DNA of 47,340 nucleotides from an uncultured Pseudomonadota bacterium (GCA_903876765.1 CAIRBH010000034.1:1-47340); one strand, 5' to 3'. Counted from the first letter of the stretch, positions 1 to 8,055 are shown. Notes: generated by a model from the letters alone, not told the origin. Numbers and translations are program-made.

Positions 1-68
1 AGTGCATCTAATTTGGTTTGATAGCGGCCATCAAGGGGAGATAGCGCATTAAGCGTGGTGAGTGACAT
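1..68 (-). CDS. purB: adenylosuccinate lyase, N-terminal fragment (cut by window edge)
   Basis: Only the first 22 codons lie inside the window; the gene runs off the left edge. The reverse strand from the ATG at 68 reads MSLTTLNALSPLDGRY, which matches the conserved start of PurB (L-x-A-[LV]-SP-[LV]-DGRY). PurB makes AMP from adenylosuccinate and also acts in the AICAR step of purine synthesis. An AAGG lies 7-10 bases before the ATG. The call rests on the short N-terminal signature alone. It marks the chromosomal boundary on the left side of the integron array. Confidence 0.8.
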   Translation of the reverse strand, partial: MSLTTLNALSPLDGRYQTKLDA

Positions 69-170
69 GGTAAAGCCTTTAAAGCAGCGGTTTAGTAAAG
101 CGCTATTTTACCTTAAAAACAGCGTCTTGATTGCGGCATAATGCGCTAGGTTTTTTGAGGCAAGCGCAAT

Positions 171-223
171 CTATGACATAAGCGGAGACCTTTAGCGCGT
201 CCCGCTTATACGATGGGATAGAG
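171..223 (-). repeat. attC-like site 1 (distal, degraded cores)
   Basis: This site shares a 24-bp block (184-207) exactly with attC site 2 (769-792), including the arms AAGCGG and CCGCTT that can pair. The flanking cores are poor: CTATGAC (171-177) in place of a canonical RYYYAAC, and GATAGAG (217-223) in place of GTTRRRY. It terminates the last cassette next to purB. Recombination at this site is probably weak or lost. Confidence 0.6.
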
Positions 224-443
224 CAGACTTTTCAAGACGCTCAGCAAGCCAAACCTTAATGACAGATTGCCTAGTAACGCCAAGCTTTCCAGCCTCTCGG
301 TCTAAGGATTCGATCATCCATGTTGGAAAATCAACATTCACGCGTTTTTGCTCCTGCAAAACGCGTTTTGCTTTTGAAACGTCGAGTAAAGACGTAATGT
401 CAATATCTTCGTCAAATTGCTTTTCAAAGTCTTTAGCTTTCAT
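192..443 (-). CDS. brnA: BrnA-type antitoxin (cassette 3)
   Basis: An 83-residue protein with a C-terminal ribbon-helix-helix-like segment. The stretch RVNVDFPTWMIESLDREA is followed by GVTRQSVIKVWLAERL, the usual BrnA/CopG pattern. BrnA neutralises the BrnT RNase and represses the operon as a BrnA-BrnT complex. Its start overlaps the 3' end of the upstream brnT by 11 bases, which is the normal toxin-first order of this family. The last ten codons (195-224) lie inside attC site 1, so the C-terminal tail ALSHRISGTR is encoded by recombination-site DNA and is probably not conserved. Confidence 0.85.
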   Translation of the reverse strand: MKAKDFEKQFDEDIDITSLLDVSKAKRVLQEQKRVNVDFPTWMIESLDREAGKLGVTRQSVIKVWLAERLEKSALSHRISGTR

Positions 444-696
444 ATAATGCCACCTCCTCGGTGCGTGAGCGACGAACAGAAATAAGCCGTATATTTGTGT
501 CTCTGTAGGTGATAACCGCTGACCAATAAGTTGTGTTAATTAATCCTATCATTAGGTATCTCGGCTCATCTTCTGTTTTAGCAGGGATTTGCAATAATCT
601 TGGGTCGTTCCATAAATCTTGCGCATCAATAAAGTTGATGCCATGTTTCAGAAGATTAGCCTGACTTTTCGTTTCGTCAAATTCAAATGTAATCAC
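433..696 (-). CDS. brnT: BrnT-type ribonuclease toxin (cassette 3)
   Basis: An 87-residue protein of the BrnT family (RelE-like fold, translation-blocking RNase). The signature is visible in order: F-x-FDETKSQANLLKHGINF near the start (usual form FEWDxxKxxxNxxKHGVxF), a DP-x-L-x-I motif, EPRYLMIGLI, and the C-terminal RLISVRRSRTEEVALYE. The start is GTG (694-696). It lies directly beside the palindrome at 697-713, leaving little or no leader. It forms a pair with the overlapping brnA. Confidence 0.87.
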   Translation of the reverse strand: MITFEFDETKSQANLLKHGINFIDAQDLWNDPRLLQIPAKTEDEPRYLMIGLINTTYWSAVITYRDTNIRLISVRRSRTEEVALYES

Positions 697-713
697 GGTA
701 TATAAATTATACC
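697..713. promoter_or_regulatory. palindromic operator/promoter of brnTA pair in cassette 3
   Basis: GGTATA-N5-TATACC is a perfect 6-bp inverted repeat ending one base before the GTG start of brnT. On the minus strand it includes TATAAT, which can serve as a -10 box. A palindrome over the promoter fits autorepression by the BrnA-BrnT complex, as known for the Brucella pair. It shows that the cassette carries its own promoter. Confidence 0.5.
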
Positions 714-747
714 TTTATTGCACTAAAATCAAGTGAAAAAATGGTGT

Positions 748-808
748 GCTCTAACGTTTGATATAAGGGGAGACCTTTAGCGCGTCCCGCTTGATGGATG
801 GGTTAGGA
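748..808 (-). repeat. attC-like site 2
   Basis: The outer cores are CTCTAAC (748-754) and GTTAGGA (802-808). CTAAC at the left pairs with GTTAG at the right. Inner arms AAGGGGA and TCCCGCTT pair imperfectly around a TTTAGCG centre. The stop codon of brnA in cassette 2 (TAA at 805-803) lies in the second core, as is common for cassette genes. The central 24 bp are identical to attC site 1. Confidence 0.7.
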
Positions 809-1063
809 AGAACTATGTGATTCGACATATGCATCAACTAATCGCCGAATCATGCGTTGGTACTGCGTATTGTTTTTAGTAGCTTCAGACTTGAAAAAAT
901 CAATACTTTTTTTACTCAAAGCCAAAGTCACTTTGACAGCTTCTTCATTAAATGAGAGTTCGGCAGGGCTTGGTAAGAAATCTGCAATAAGCCTAACCTC
1001 ACCTAAGGGCTCATTCGTGTATTTGATTTTAGCTAAATTTGCTTTACTCGTTTTCGCGGTCAT
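803..1063 (-). CDS. brnA: BrnA-type antitoxin (cassette 2)
   Basis: An 86-residue protein when started at the ATG at 1063, with the BrnA pattern EEAVKVTLALSKKSIDFFKSEA followed by YQRMIRRLVDAYVESH. These are the ribbon-helix-helix DNA-binding strand and helices. An in-frame start at 1099 would add 12 residues but would sit deep inside brnT, so 1063 is preferred. It overlaps the 3' end of brnT by 20 bases, so translation is probably coupled. The stop codon is inside attC site 2. It is only distantly related to the BrnA of the neighbouring cassette, so the two pairs are unlikely to be a recent duplication. Confidence 0.85.
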   Translation of the reverse strand: MTAKTSKANLAKIKYTNEPLGEVRLIADFLPSPAELSFNEEAVKVTLALSKKSIDFFKSEATKNNTQYQRMIRRLVDAYVESHSSS

Positions 1064-1325
1064 AAATTGCCTTTCCTTTGCGCCAGTAACCAGCGCCAAT
1101 AATCCGAATAATTGAGGTGCGATAAGTAAATCGCACCGTTAAAATACCTCCATCAACTTCACCAAAACAATAAAAACGTTCCTCAGATTGGTTGTGGGTG
1201 TCGTCTTTGGCAATCACACGACGTTGGTCTGCAAAGGCATATTGAGCAACGGCAAATGAAACGCCGTGCTTTTCTTGATTTTGCGCATCTTTTTCTGCAT
1301 CCCACTCGAATTTTGTTTTTGCCAT
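1044..1325 (-). CDS. brnT: BrnT-type ribonuclease toxin (cassette 2)
   Basis: A 93-residue BrnT from the ATG at 1325. It starts MAKTKFEWDAEKDAQNQEKHGVSF, the family hallmark, continues through AQYAFADQRRVIAKDDTHN and EERFYCFGEVDGGILTVRFTYR, and ends in an IIRIIGAGYWRKGK segment matching the catalytic C-terminal strand region. A longer start at 1361 would add 12 residues that fall in the promoter palindrome, so it is rejected. It is the toxin of the second pair. Confidence 0.87.
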   Translation of the reverse strand: MAKTKFEWDAEKDAQNQEKHGVSFAVAQYAFADQRRVIAKDDTHNQSEERFYCFGEVDGGILTVRFTYRTSIIRIIGAGYWRKGKAIYDRENE

Positions 1326-1351
1326 TTTGATATGGTAATACAGCGCCATAT

Positions 1352-1380
1352 AAATTGCCATATTTTTATATGGGCAATTT
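1352..1380. promoter_or_regulatory. inverted repeat upstream of brnTA pair in cassette 2
   Basis: AAATTGCC-ATA (1352-1362) faces TATGGGCAATTT (1369-1380), an 11-bp inverted repeat with one unpaired base, about 27 bases before brnT. ATATGG and CCATAT half-sites also recur inside it. It is a probable operator and promoter for autoregulation, analogous to but different in sequence from the one in cassette 3. Confidence 0.45.
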
Positions 1381-1463
1381 TACTTATGCAAGTATGTATT
1401 TAAAAGTAGCTAAAATTGGTAAGCAATAATAATGTGAGTGCAGTCTATTAAAGCCTAAGGTGG

Positions 1464-1521
1464 AAGTAACCGGCGCTGCGCGGCTTTATCGCGCAGCGTC
1501 CGGTGGACCGCAGGGTTATGC
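1464..1521 (-). repeat. attC-like site 3
   Basis: The outer cores are AAGTAAC (1464-1470) and GTTATGC (1515-1521). Inside is a perfect 9-bp stem, CGCTGCGCG (1474-1482) with CGCGCAGCG (1490-1498), and a second short pairing of CCGG (1470-1473) with CCGG (1501-1504). GTTATGC is identical to the core at the attI junction (2347-2353, minus strand), as expected for the end of the first cassette. GC content is clearly higher than in attC sites 1 and 2. Confidence 0.75.
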
Positions 1522-1534
1522 GTCTTTTCTTTGC

Positions 1535-1930
1535 TCATGCGGAGCGCAGAATGACAAGTTCTTTAATAAAGATGCCATTCATCGTGGAGTCCTTGAAGTG
1601 CGCGCGCGCAATTCCCTGTGGGCCAGTACCGACCAAAAACTTCAATGCCTGTAGCAGCTGATAATTTGTAGCAACTAGCTTTAGATCAGAAAGATTCAGT
1701 GCGGCCGGTGAGGTGCTCGCAAGAGCCTCAATGACCTTACGATAGGCGACGGCCTCTTGCTTTTGCAACAGAGGATCGAGTGCTGGCGACGCAATCAAAA
1801 GACGCCACTCGTCAGCGTCGTCGTAGTAATACCACGCAGCAAACGTCGGTGATGTTCCGGCTTCATCCAGTTTTGTGACGAGCGCTACTGCGTCGCTAAT
1901 TAGGCTTTCTACCAGTGCTTTTTCACCCAT
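1535..1930 (-). CDS. unrecognised cassette protein, partner of the HEPN protein
   Basis: A 131-residue protein I do not recognise. It is acidic and helical in look, with WYYYDDADEWRLLIASPALD near residues 33-52 and a C-terminal MNGIFIKELVILRSA. Its start overlaps the HEPN gene by 22 bases and both lie in one integron cassette, so they are probably co-translated and act together. The usual partner of a HEPN toxin is a minimal nucleotidyltransferase, but no GS-x10-DxD motif is visible. It could be an antitoxin of another kind or a co-effector; this is inference only. Confidence 0.6.
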   Translation of the reverse strand: MGEKALVESLISDAVALVTKLDEAGTSPTFAAWYYYDDADEWRLLIASPALDPLLQKQEAVAYRKVIEALASTSPAALNLSDLKLVATNYQLLQALKFLVGTGPQGIARAHFKDSTMNGIFIKELVILRSA

Positions 1931-2325
1931 TGGAACACTCCGTGATTTGGTTCGTGAACTGCTCGGATCATTGAGGCGGCAGCGAAGGAATCCCAGAATG
2001 CGTATCGGCTTTCTTCGGACCAGTTGTTAGCGATGGCCCAGTATGCAGCCAGTTCTGGATCTGCTTTCGCGTCCGCATCGAATGCAGGCTTAAGGCCTGC
2101 GGTGCCAAGCAAACTATCCAACTTGTGCACGTAGATGGCATTGACAAATGCTTTGTCTGGGATGGTGTTTGGTTGAATAAGCTTCGCGATACATGCCTTG
2201 AGGGCAAGCTCAACGGCGTAACCCGACAAGTAGTATGCAGAGGAACAGCGATTTGCCTGCAACAGAAAGATCGCCTCTTCGAGGCGCAAGAGGGCAAGCT
2301 TCTCCAAATCAGCCTTGGTCATCAT
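1909..2325 (-). CDS. HEPN-domain protein (first cassette)
   Basis: A 138-residue, mostly helical protein resembling HEPN-domain proteins. It has an N-terminal helix DLEKLALLRLEEAIFLLQ, then SSAYYLSGYAVELALKACIA (residues 28-47), the typical HEPN helix where two-gene modules carry YLxGYAxELxLKA. A C-terminal R121-x6-H128 resembles the R-x4-6-H catalytic motif of HEPN ribonucleases. It starts at ATG 2325 (a second ATG follows directly). AAGGAC lies just upstream, close to the attI junction, so this cassette occupies the first and best expressed position. Confidence 0.75.
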   Translation of the reverse strand: MMTKADLEKLALLRLEEAIFLLQANRCSSAYYLSGYAVELALKACIAKLIQPNTIPDKAFVNAIYVHKLDSLLGTAGLKPAFDADAKADPELAAYWAIANNWSEESRYAFWDSFAAASMIRAVHEPNHGVFQWVKKHW

Positions 2326-2346
2326 GGTGAGGCATGTCCTTAAGAC

Positions 2347-2353
2347 GCATAAC
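2347..2353 (-). other. probable attI/first cassette junction (integron core site)
   Basis: GCATAAC on the plus strand is GTTATGC on the minus strand, identical to the second core of attC site 3. It lies 22 bases upstream of the HEPN gene and 131 bases from intI, where attI is expected. The full attI cannot be delimited without a related integron for comparison. The 2354-2483 stretch is AT-rich and must hold the intI promoter; I cannot assign Pc. Confidence 0.55.
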
Positions 2354-2483
2354 TTAAAGTAGACCCCAAATGCGAACTTAATCTTTTATTGGGGCAGTTT
2401 GATAATAATGAAATATAGTGCATAATCTTTATTAAATCAATATGTAAACAATTTTTAGTACACCTAAATAACATTAATTTATT

Positions 2484-3476
2484 ATGCCGAATACACCTAT
2501 CCAACCTGACAAACCAACCCCACCCAAACTACTAGAACAGGTGGTGGCAAAAATGCGTATTAAGCATTACAGCTTGCGTACTGAAAAAACTTATGTAGAT
2601 TGGATTAAACGCTTTATTTGGCATCATGGCAAGCGTCATCCTAAAGAAATGGGTGCAGCAGAGGTGGAGGCATTTTTAACGTATTTGGCGATTGAGCGCA
2701 ATGTTTCTGCCAGTACACAAAATCAAGCTAAAAGTGCGTTACTGTATTTGTATAAAGAAGTGTTAGCAATAGAATTGCCGTGGTTGGATAAGGTAACGCA
2801 GGCAAATGCCCCTAAACGCTTGCCAGTGGTGCTGACACAGGCGGAGGTGCAAGCCGTCCTTAGTCGCTTAGATGGCACCATGTGGCTGATTGCAAGTTTA
2901 TTATATGGTAGCGGTTTACGTATTATGGAGGTTTTGCGGCTACGGGTGAAAGATGTGGATTTTGCTCGGCGTGAAATTTTAGTGCGCGAAGGTAAGGGTT
3001 TTAAGGATAGGGTGACGATGTTGCCTTTGTCGCTAGTGGAGCCACTTAAAAGCCATTTACTCAAAGTGCAGGCTTTGCATAAGGAGGATTTAACTACTGG
3101 GCATGGTGCAGTGTTTATGCCGATGGCTTTAGATAAAAAGTATCCTAATGCCGGTACAGATTGGCGTTGGCAGTATTGTTTTCCATCGATTAAGTTGTCG
3201 GTCGACCCTCGTTCTAAAGTGGTGCGTCGGCATCATGTTGATGAAAAAACTGTGCAACGTGCGGTGAAAAAAGCGGTTAATTTGGCTGGCTTAACCAAAC
3301 TCGCTACACCGCACACGTTTCGCCATAGTTTTGCGACTCATTTGCTTGAAGGCGGATATGATATTCGCACCGTGCAGGAGTTGTTAGGGCATTCCGATGT
3401 GACAACGACGATGATTTATACGCATGTGTTGAATAAAGGTGGGCGTGGTGTGAGTAGTCCGTTAGATGTTTTGTAG
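2484..3476 (+). CDS. intI: integron integrase IntI
   Basis: A 330-residue tyrosine recombinase. The N-terminal SAM-like domain starts [20 protein letters not shown]. The catalytic set is complete: R146 ([13 protein letters not shown]), K171, H277 and R280 ([12 protein letters not shown]), H303 ([10 protein letters not shown]) and nucleophile Y312 (MIYTHV). The diagnostic feature is the extra segment near residues 219-235 ([17 protein letters not shown]). This is the additional helix found in integron integrases but not in phage or XerCD recombinases. It binds folded single-stranded attC. The gene is intact and divergent from the cassettes. No strong ribosome site is seen before the ATG. Confidence 0.95.
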   Translation: MPNTPIQPDKPTPPKLLEQVVAKMRIKHYSLRTEKTYVDWIKRFIWHHGKRHPKEMGAAEVEAFLTYLAIERNVSASTQNQAKSALLYLYKEVLAIELPWLDKVTQANAPKRLPVVLTQAEVQAVLSRLDGTMWLIASLLYGSGLRIMEVLRLRVKDVDFARREILVREGKGFKDRVTMLPLSLVEPLKSHLLKVQALHKEDLTTGHGAVFMPMALDKKYPNAGTDWRWQYCFPSIKLSVDPRSKVVRRHHVDEKTVQRAVKKAVNLAGLTKLATPHTFRHSFATHLLEGGYDIRTVQELLGHSDVTTTMIYTHVLNKGGRGVSSPLDVL

Positions 3477-3557
3477 AATAATTAGTTTGATAGTATATGC
3501 CTGCAGACCGCGCTGAGTAAAAGTGACTTTTATGCTCAGAATGATAGCCCCTGTATT

Positions 3558-3986
3558 TTAGCCATTAAACTCGCCAGTTAAATAATACCAACGACCATCG
3601 ATGTGTTCAAACTGACTTAACTCATGTAGACGGTAGGCTTTGCCGGCTATTTTGTAGCGCGCGACAAATTCTACCGTGGCTTTGGTGGGTTCAATAGTGG
3701 CGCTATGTTTTACTTGTAGCCCTAGCCATTTTGTCGGTGGGTCGTCTGCTAAATTAAGGGCAGTGGGGCGGGTATCTGGGTGCCATGTATCTAGCAAATA
3801 GCTTTCTAACCCCAGTGCAAATGCCGTGTAGCGTGAGCGCATGAGTGCTTGCGCAGTGGGGGCTGCCAAACCCTGATGATAGGGCTGGCAACAGGTGCTG
3901 TAGGGTTTGCCACTTTCACACGGGCAAGGTTGAGGTGTATTGATTTGAGTTAAGGGCTTTTTAACCAAGGGCTTAGATGATTTCAC
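3558..3986 (-). CDS. YchJ-like SEC-C domain protein (UPF0225)
   Basis: A 142-residue protein. A Zn-binding SEC-C-type cluster [20 protein letters not shown] lies near residues 20-39, followed by [24 protein letters not shown], the signature of the YchJ family (NTF2-like core). Function is not established in the family. It overlaps the 3' end of prfC by 14 bases, so the two are probably translated as a pair. The family match is good; the role is unknown. Confidence 0.85.
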   Translation of the reverse strand: MKSSKPLVKKPLTQINTPQPCPCESGKPYSTCCQPYHQGLAAPTAQALMRSRYTAFALGLESYLLDTWHPDTRPTALNLADDPPTKWLGLQVKHSATIEPTKATVEFVARYKIAGKAYRLHELSQFEHIDGRWYYLTGEFNG

Positions 3987-5562
3987 GCGTTTCTAAAAAC
4001 TCAATATCTGGGTAGCGCTCTTGTGCCATTTGTAAATTCACGCGATTAGGCGCAAGGTACACATATTCATTCGCACCATCTAACGCCACATTAAAGCCGT
4101 ATTTATCAGCAATCGCACTTAAATCTGCGTCCTTGCCGCGTAGCCATCTGGCGGTATAGCAGTCGTAATTTTCAAACACAATATCTACGCCGTATTCATG
4201 TTCTAGCCTATGTGCCACCACTTCAAATTGCAACATACCCACCGCGCCTAAAATGAGGTCGTTAGAGAGTAAAGGGCGAAACAGCTGAGAAGCGCCTTCT
4301 TCGGCTAATTGTTGCAGGCCTTTTTGCAGTTGCTTCATTTTGAGTGGATTTTTTAAGCGCGCACGGCGGAAAAACTCAGGGGCAAATGACGGTATGCCAG
4401 TAAATTTCAACATTTCACCTTCACTAAAGGTGTCACCCACTTTAATCGTGCCATGGTTGGGTATGCCAATAATGTCGCCCGAATAGGCTTCATCCATGGT
4501 GGTGCGGTCTTGCGCCATAAAGGTAATGGCGTTATTCACCGCCATGAGCTTAGCAGTGCTGACTTGTTTAATTTTCATGCCACGCTCAAAACGGCCAGAA
4601 CACACGCGTAAAAAGGCGATTCTATCGCGATGTTTGGGGTCCATATTGGCTTGAATTTTGAATACAAAGCCTGAGAATTTGTTTTCATCTGGCGCTACAG
4701 AACGGCTAGCCGTATTGCGCGCTAGTGGTGCAGGGGATAGGTCAACCACCGCGTCTAGTAAAGATTGCACGCCAAAATTGTTGATCGCAGAACCAAAATA
4801 CACTGGGGTTTGTTTGCCGCTTAAATAGCGTGCCGCATCAAAGGTGTGTGATGCGCCGCGCACCAGCTCTACATTAATGCGCAACTCTGCCGCCATGTGG
4901 CCTAGCACTTCATCTAGACGCGGGTTATCTAGCCCTTGAATAATCTCAGAGGTGCCTTTATCTGCCCGTGGGTCAAAAAAAGCAATGCTGTCGGTATACA
5001 GGTTATAAACGCCACGAAAGCTTTTGCCCATGCCAATTGGCCATGTCATAGGGGCACATTCCATGCCTAAGGTGGTTTCAATTTCATCGAGCAATTCAAT
5101 CGGCTCGCGGCTTTCGCGGTCTAGTTTGTTAATAAAGGTGATAATCGGTGTATCTCGCATACGGCAGACGTTTAGCAGCTTAATCGTTTGCGCTTCCACA
5201 CCGTTTACCGCGTCTATCACCATCACGGCCGAGTCAACCGCGGTTAGGGTTCTATAAGTATCTTCGGAGAAGTCATCATGGCCTGGCGTGTCGAGCAAAT
5301 TCACCATGTGTTCACGGTAAGGAAACTGCATGACCGATGAGGTGACTGAAATGCCACGTTGTTTTTCTAGCTCCATCCAGTCCGATGTAGCATGGCGCGA
5401 GGCTTTACGGCCGCGTACCTCACCCGCCACTTGAATTGCGCCACCAAACCATAACAATTTTTCGGTTAAAGTGGTTTTACCCGCATCAGGGTGTGAAATA
5501 ATGGCAAAGGTTCGACGGCGTTTTATTTCGAGCTGTAAGGCAGTCGGGGCTAGGGATGACAT
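3973..5562 (-). CDS. prfC: peptide chain release factor 3
   Basis: A 529-residue translational GTPase that recycles RF1 and RF2 after peptide release. The G motifs are visible: [13 protein letters not shown] (G1), [16 protein letters not shown] (G2), [16 protein letters not shown] (G3) and FINKLDRE (G4). Domain II and the RF3-specific C-terminal domain follow ([20 protein letters not shown]). Length matches the family (about 525-530). It precedes and overlaps the YchJ-like gene on the same strand. Confidence 0.97.
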   Translation of the reverse strand: MSSLAPTALQLEIKRRRTFAIISHPDAGKTTLTEKLLWFGGAIQVAGEVRGRKASRHATSDWMELEKQRGISVTSSVMQFPYREHMVNLLDTPGHDDFSEDTYRTLTAVDSAVMVIDAVNGVEAQTIKLLNVCRMRDTPIITFINKLDRESREPIELLDEIETTLGMECAPMTWPIGMGKSFRGVYNLYTDSIAFFDPRADKGTSEIIQGLDNPRLDEVLGHMAAELRINVELVRGASHTFDAARYLSGKQTPVYFGSAINNFGVQSLLDAVVDLSPAPLARNTASRSVAPDENKFSGFVFKIQANMDPKHRDRIAFLRVCSGRFERGMKIKQVSTAKLMAVNNAITFMAQDRTTMDEAYSGDIIGIPNHGTIKVGDTFSEGEMLKFTGIPSFAPEFFRRARLKNPLKMKQLQKGLQQLAEEGASQLFRPLLSNDLILGAVGMLQFEVVAHRLEHEYGVDIVFENYDCYTARWLRGKDADLSAIADKYGFNVALDGANEYVYLAPNRVNLQMAQERYPDIEFLETREII

Positions 5563-5726
5563 GGTGAACTTTAATCTTTGAATTAGGGCAAGGTTGGCAT
5601 TTTACCTTAAAATTGGCTTTTAAAAATCATGTGGGTGTTGCTATACTGTTGCTTAATTTACAATGGCTGTGATTGCAAGCGTTTAAATGTATGATGAATA
5701 GATAAAAATTGTTACGGAGTCGTCGC

Positions 5727-6683
5727 ATGAACCATAGCTTTCCATTTACGTCTACGGGTGGTTTTTTAGGCCTGCCTATCACAGAAATACCTCAATCAGC
5801 GGCTAGCTCTAGCCCTTTTGCCGTCGCTGGCATCACTTGGGATGGTTGTGTGACCAATAGGCCAGGCGCACGTTTTGGCCCTAACGCCATCCGTCAGGCC
5901 AGCCACATGTTATGCGGTGATGAACATCCTTTATTTAATACCACCCCAGTCAATAGTACGCTGGATGTGGGCAACTTGTTATTACCGAATACCAGTTTAG
6001 AAGCCATGCGTGCCGCTTTGATGCCGCAGGCAAGTGCGCTGATCGCCCAGCATGAAATGGTCTGGTTGGGTGGCGATCATTCTATTACCTTGCCTTTATT
6101 GCGTGCTTACCACGTCCATTACGGCAAGCCTTTAGCTTGCATACATTTTGATGCACATTGTGATACTTGGACTAGCCACTTTGGTGAACCCTCAGGCCAC
6201 GGCACTTGGGTTTATGAGGCGATTACCGAGGGTTTGGTAGACGCTAAAGCTTTTGTGCAAATTGGCATACGCTCTTCTGGTGAGCGGGCGGCACGAGAAT
6301 TTGTGGCTGACCAAGGGGGAAGAATCTACACCGCACGCGAGCTGCGTGGCAAAGATGGTGAAGCCTTAAAAAATGTGATTGATGAAGTGCGTAGTCGTAT
6401 GGCTAAGGCTGGTAATCCGCCGCTATATTTAACCTTTGATATTGATGCGCTAGACCCCGCTTTTGCCCCAGGCACAGGCACGCCAGAAGTCGGTGGATTG
6501 AGCACTTCTCAAGCCATGACCTTGCTAGAAGCATGGCATGATTTAAACTGGGTGGGGATGGATTGCACTGAGGTTTCTCCGCCTTACGACCAGGCAGAAT
6601 TGACCGCCAACGCTGCCGCAACTCTAGTCTGGACTTGGTTGTGTGGCCGCCTAGCGGCTAAAAACAAGGCCAGTGGATGTTGA
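5727..6683 (+). CDS. speB: agmatinase (arginase/ureohydrolase family)
   Basis: A 318-residue enzyme hydrolysing agmatine to putrescine and urea. Mn ligand motifs are present: GGDH (H118), FDAHCDTW (D142, H144, D146) and the C-terminal TFDIDALDPAFAPGTGTPE with GMDCTEVSPPYD. The ATG at 5727 is chosen over an upstream in-frame TTG at 5709 because ACGGAG lies 8 bases before it. PuuB-like oxidase follows 36 bases later, so the pair feeds agmatine-derived putrescine into catabolism. Agmatinase is favoured over guanidinobutyrase by this context, but other guanidino substrates are possible. Confidence 0.88.
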   Translation: MNHSFPFTSTGGFLGLPITEIPQSAASSSPFAVAGITWDGCVTNRPGARFGPNAIRQASHMLCGDEHPLFNTTPVNSTLDVGNLLLPNTSLEAMRAALMPQASALIAQHEMVWLGGDHSITLPLLRAYHVHYGKPLACIHFDAHCDTWTSHFGEPSGHGTWVYEAITEGLVDAKAFVQIGIRSSGERAAREFVADQGGRIYTARELRGKDGEALKNVIDEVRSRMAKAGNPPLYLTFDIDALDPAFAPGTGTPEVGGLSTSQAMTLLEAWHDLNWVGMDCTEVSPPYDQAELTANAAATLVWTWLCGRLAAKNKASGC

Positions 6684-6719
6684 GTCATGATGAATTTTTA
6701 AGTTGAATAAGGAGAACAG

Positions 6720-8045
6720 ATGTCAGCCGCCACTGAGCTTAAGCTCACCCAAAACTCTTATTACGCTGCCACGGCGAATTTGCCTGCGGATTACCCCAAG
6801 TTACAAGATAATATAGAGGCCGATGTTTGCGTGGTGGGCGGCGGTTTTGCTGGCCTTTCTGCCGCCATTGAATTGGCCGACCGTGGTTATTCCGTGGTGG
6901 TATTAGAGGCAAAACAGATAGGCTGGGGCGCCAGTGGGCGCAACGGTGGGCAAATCATTGCGGGGCTGGCTTGCGAGCAAGCGGTAATAGAAAAGGCGCT
7001 GGGCTTTGCTGCGGCAAAAAAAGTCTGGGACATGACGCTAGAAGCCCTAGATTTAGTGCGTGAGCGCGTTAAACGCTTTGACATAGACTGTGACTTAACT
7101 GACGGTTTTCTTGGGGTATCGGTCAATGCCAGTAAAGGCGCAAAATTGCGCACTTGGTTTGACGCCATGGCTAAGAGCTATCAGTTTGATAGCGATGCCA
7201 GTTGGATAGAACCTAAAGATATTGGCGCATGGATAGCCAGCCCACGTTATTTCAATGGCTATTTTGATAAGCGCTCTGGGCATTTACACCCGCTAAATTA
7301 TTGCTTAGGCTTGGCCAAAGGCGCAAGCAGTCTAGGCGTGCGGATTTACCAACATTCGCCAGCCATGACCATGCAGCAGGGGCTGAACGCAAATAAGCCA
7401 ACCAGCCATTTGCATACGGATACAGGCAGCGTGAAAGCTCAATTTGTGGTGTTGGCAGGCAATATGTATTTGCCTGAAATATCGCCCAAGCTAGCGCCGT
7501 CTTTAGCCGCGTATATTATGCCAGTTGGTACTTATATTATTGGCTCAGCGCCGATAGACCCCGCCTTACAGGCTAAGCTAATTCCTAGTAATGCAGCGGT
7601 TTGTGACACTAATTTTGCGCTCGATTATTTTAGATTTTCAGCCGACCACCGCATGATTTATGGTGGGCGGGTGAGCTATAGCGCCATGACCCCGCCTAAT
7701 TTGACGGCCAATATGCAAGCGCGCATGGCGCAGACTTTTCCGCAGCTTAAGGCCGCTAAAGTGGATTTTACTTGGGGTGGTTTTATTGACATCACCATGA
7801 GTCGCGCGCCAGATTTTGGCAAACTTGCGCCTAATGTCTATTATTTGCAGGGGTTTTCAGGCCACGGTGTGGCGCTGACTGGTTTGGCGGGCAAGCTGGT
7901 GGCAGAGGCCATCGCAGGTCAGGCGGAGCGCTTAGATGTGCTATCGCGCATTCCTCACCATCAATTTCCTGGGGGTAAGTGGCTGCGAACGCCATCATTG
8001 GTGTTAGGCATGCTGTGGTATCAACTGCGTGATGCCATAGGCTAA
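6720..8045 (+). CDS. puuB: gamma-glutamylputrescine oxidase-like FAD enzyme
   Basis: A 441-residue DAO-family oxidoreductase. After an N-terminal NSYYAATAN segment typical of PuuB, the FAD-binding Rossmann motif VCVVGGGFAGLSAAIELADRG lies near residues 35-55. WGASGRNGGQI and the C-terminal YYLQGFSGHGVALTGLAGKL complete the fold. PuuB oxidises gamma-glutamylputrescine to the aldehyde. The ligase that makes its substrate (24773-26143) and the downstream enzymes lie about 17 kb away in the polyamine cluster. A good AAGGAGA precedes the ATG. A different glutamylated amine substrate cannot be excluded. Confidence 0.85.
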   Translation: MSAATELKLTQNSYYAATANLPADYPKLQDNIEADVCVVGGGFAGLSAAIELADRGYSVVVLEAKQIGWGASGRNGGQIIAGLACEQAVIEKALGFAAAKKVWDMTLEALDLVRERVKRFDIDCDLTDGFLGVSVNASKGAKLRTWFDAMAKSYQFDSDASWIEPKDIGAWIASPRYFNGYFDKRSGHLHPLNYCLGLAKGASSLGVRIYQHSPAMTMQQGLNANKPTSHLHTDTGSVKAQFVVLAGNMYLPEISPKLAPSLAAYIMPVGTYIIGSAPIDPALQAKLIPSNAAVCDTNFALDYFRFSADHRMIYGGRVSYSAMTPPNLTANMQARMAQTFPQLKAAKVDFTWGGFIDITMSRAPDFGKLAPNVYYLQGFSGHGVALTGLAGKLVAEAIAGQAERLDVLSRIPHHQFPGGKWLRTPSLVLGMLWYQLRDAIG

Positions 8046-8055
8046 AAATAGCCTA

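Larger units (their letters stand above)
171..3476. mobile_element. small chromosomal integron: intI plus three cassettes
   Basis: A forward intI (2484-3476) is divergent from an array of genes all on the minus strand, separated by attC-like imperfect palindromes at 171-223, 748-808 and 1464-1521. The likely attI/cassette junction is the core site at 2347-2353. Placing the cut inside each core (G^TT on the minus strand) gives cassettes of about 883 bp (1470-2352), 716 bp (754-1469) and roughly 577 bp (177-753). Gene orientation away from intI and the toxin-antitoxin cargo are typical of sedentary chromosomal integrons. The array is flanked by purB and the ychJ-like/prfC pair. Confidence 0.82.

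Noticed and set aside
1535-1930. MNT nucleotidyltransferase antitoxin, the usual HEPN partner
   Set aside because: No GS-x10-DxD catalytic motif can be found in the 131 residues.
2484-3476. Phage integrase or XerC/D instead of IntI
   Set aside because: The extra segment [17 protein letters not shown] between the catalytic K and H is specific to integron integrases, and attC-like sites flank the neighbouring genes.
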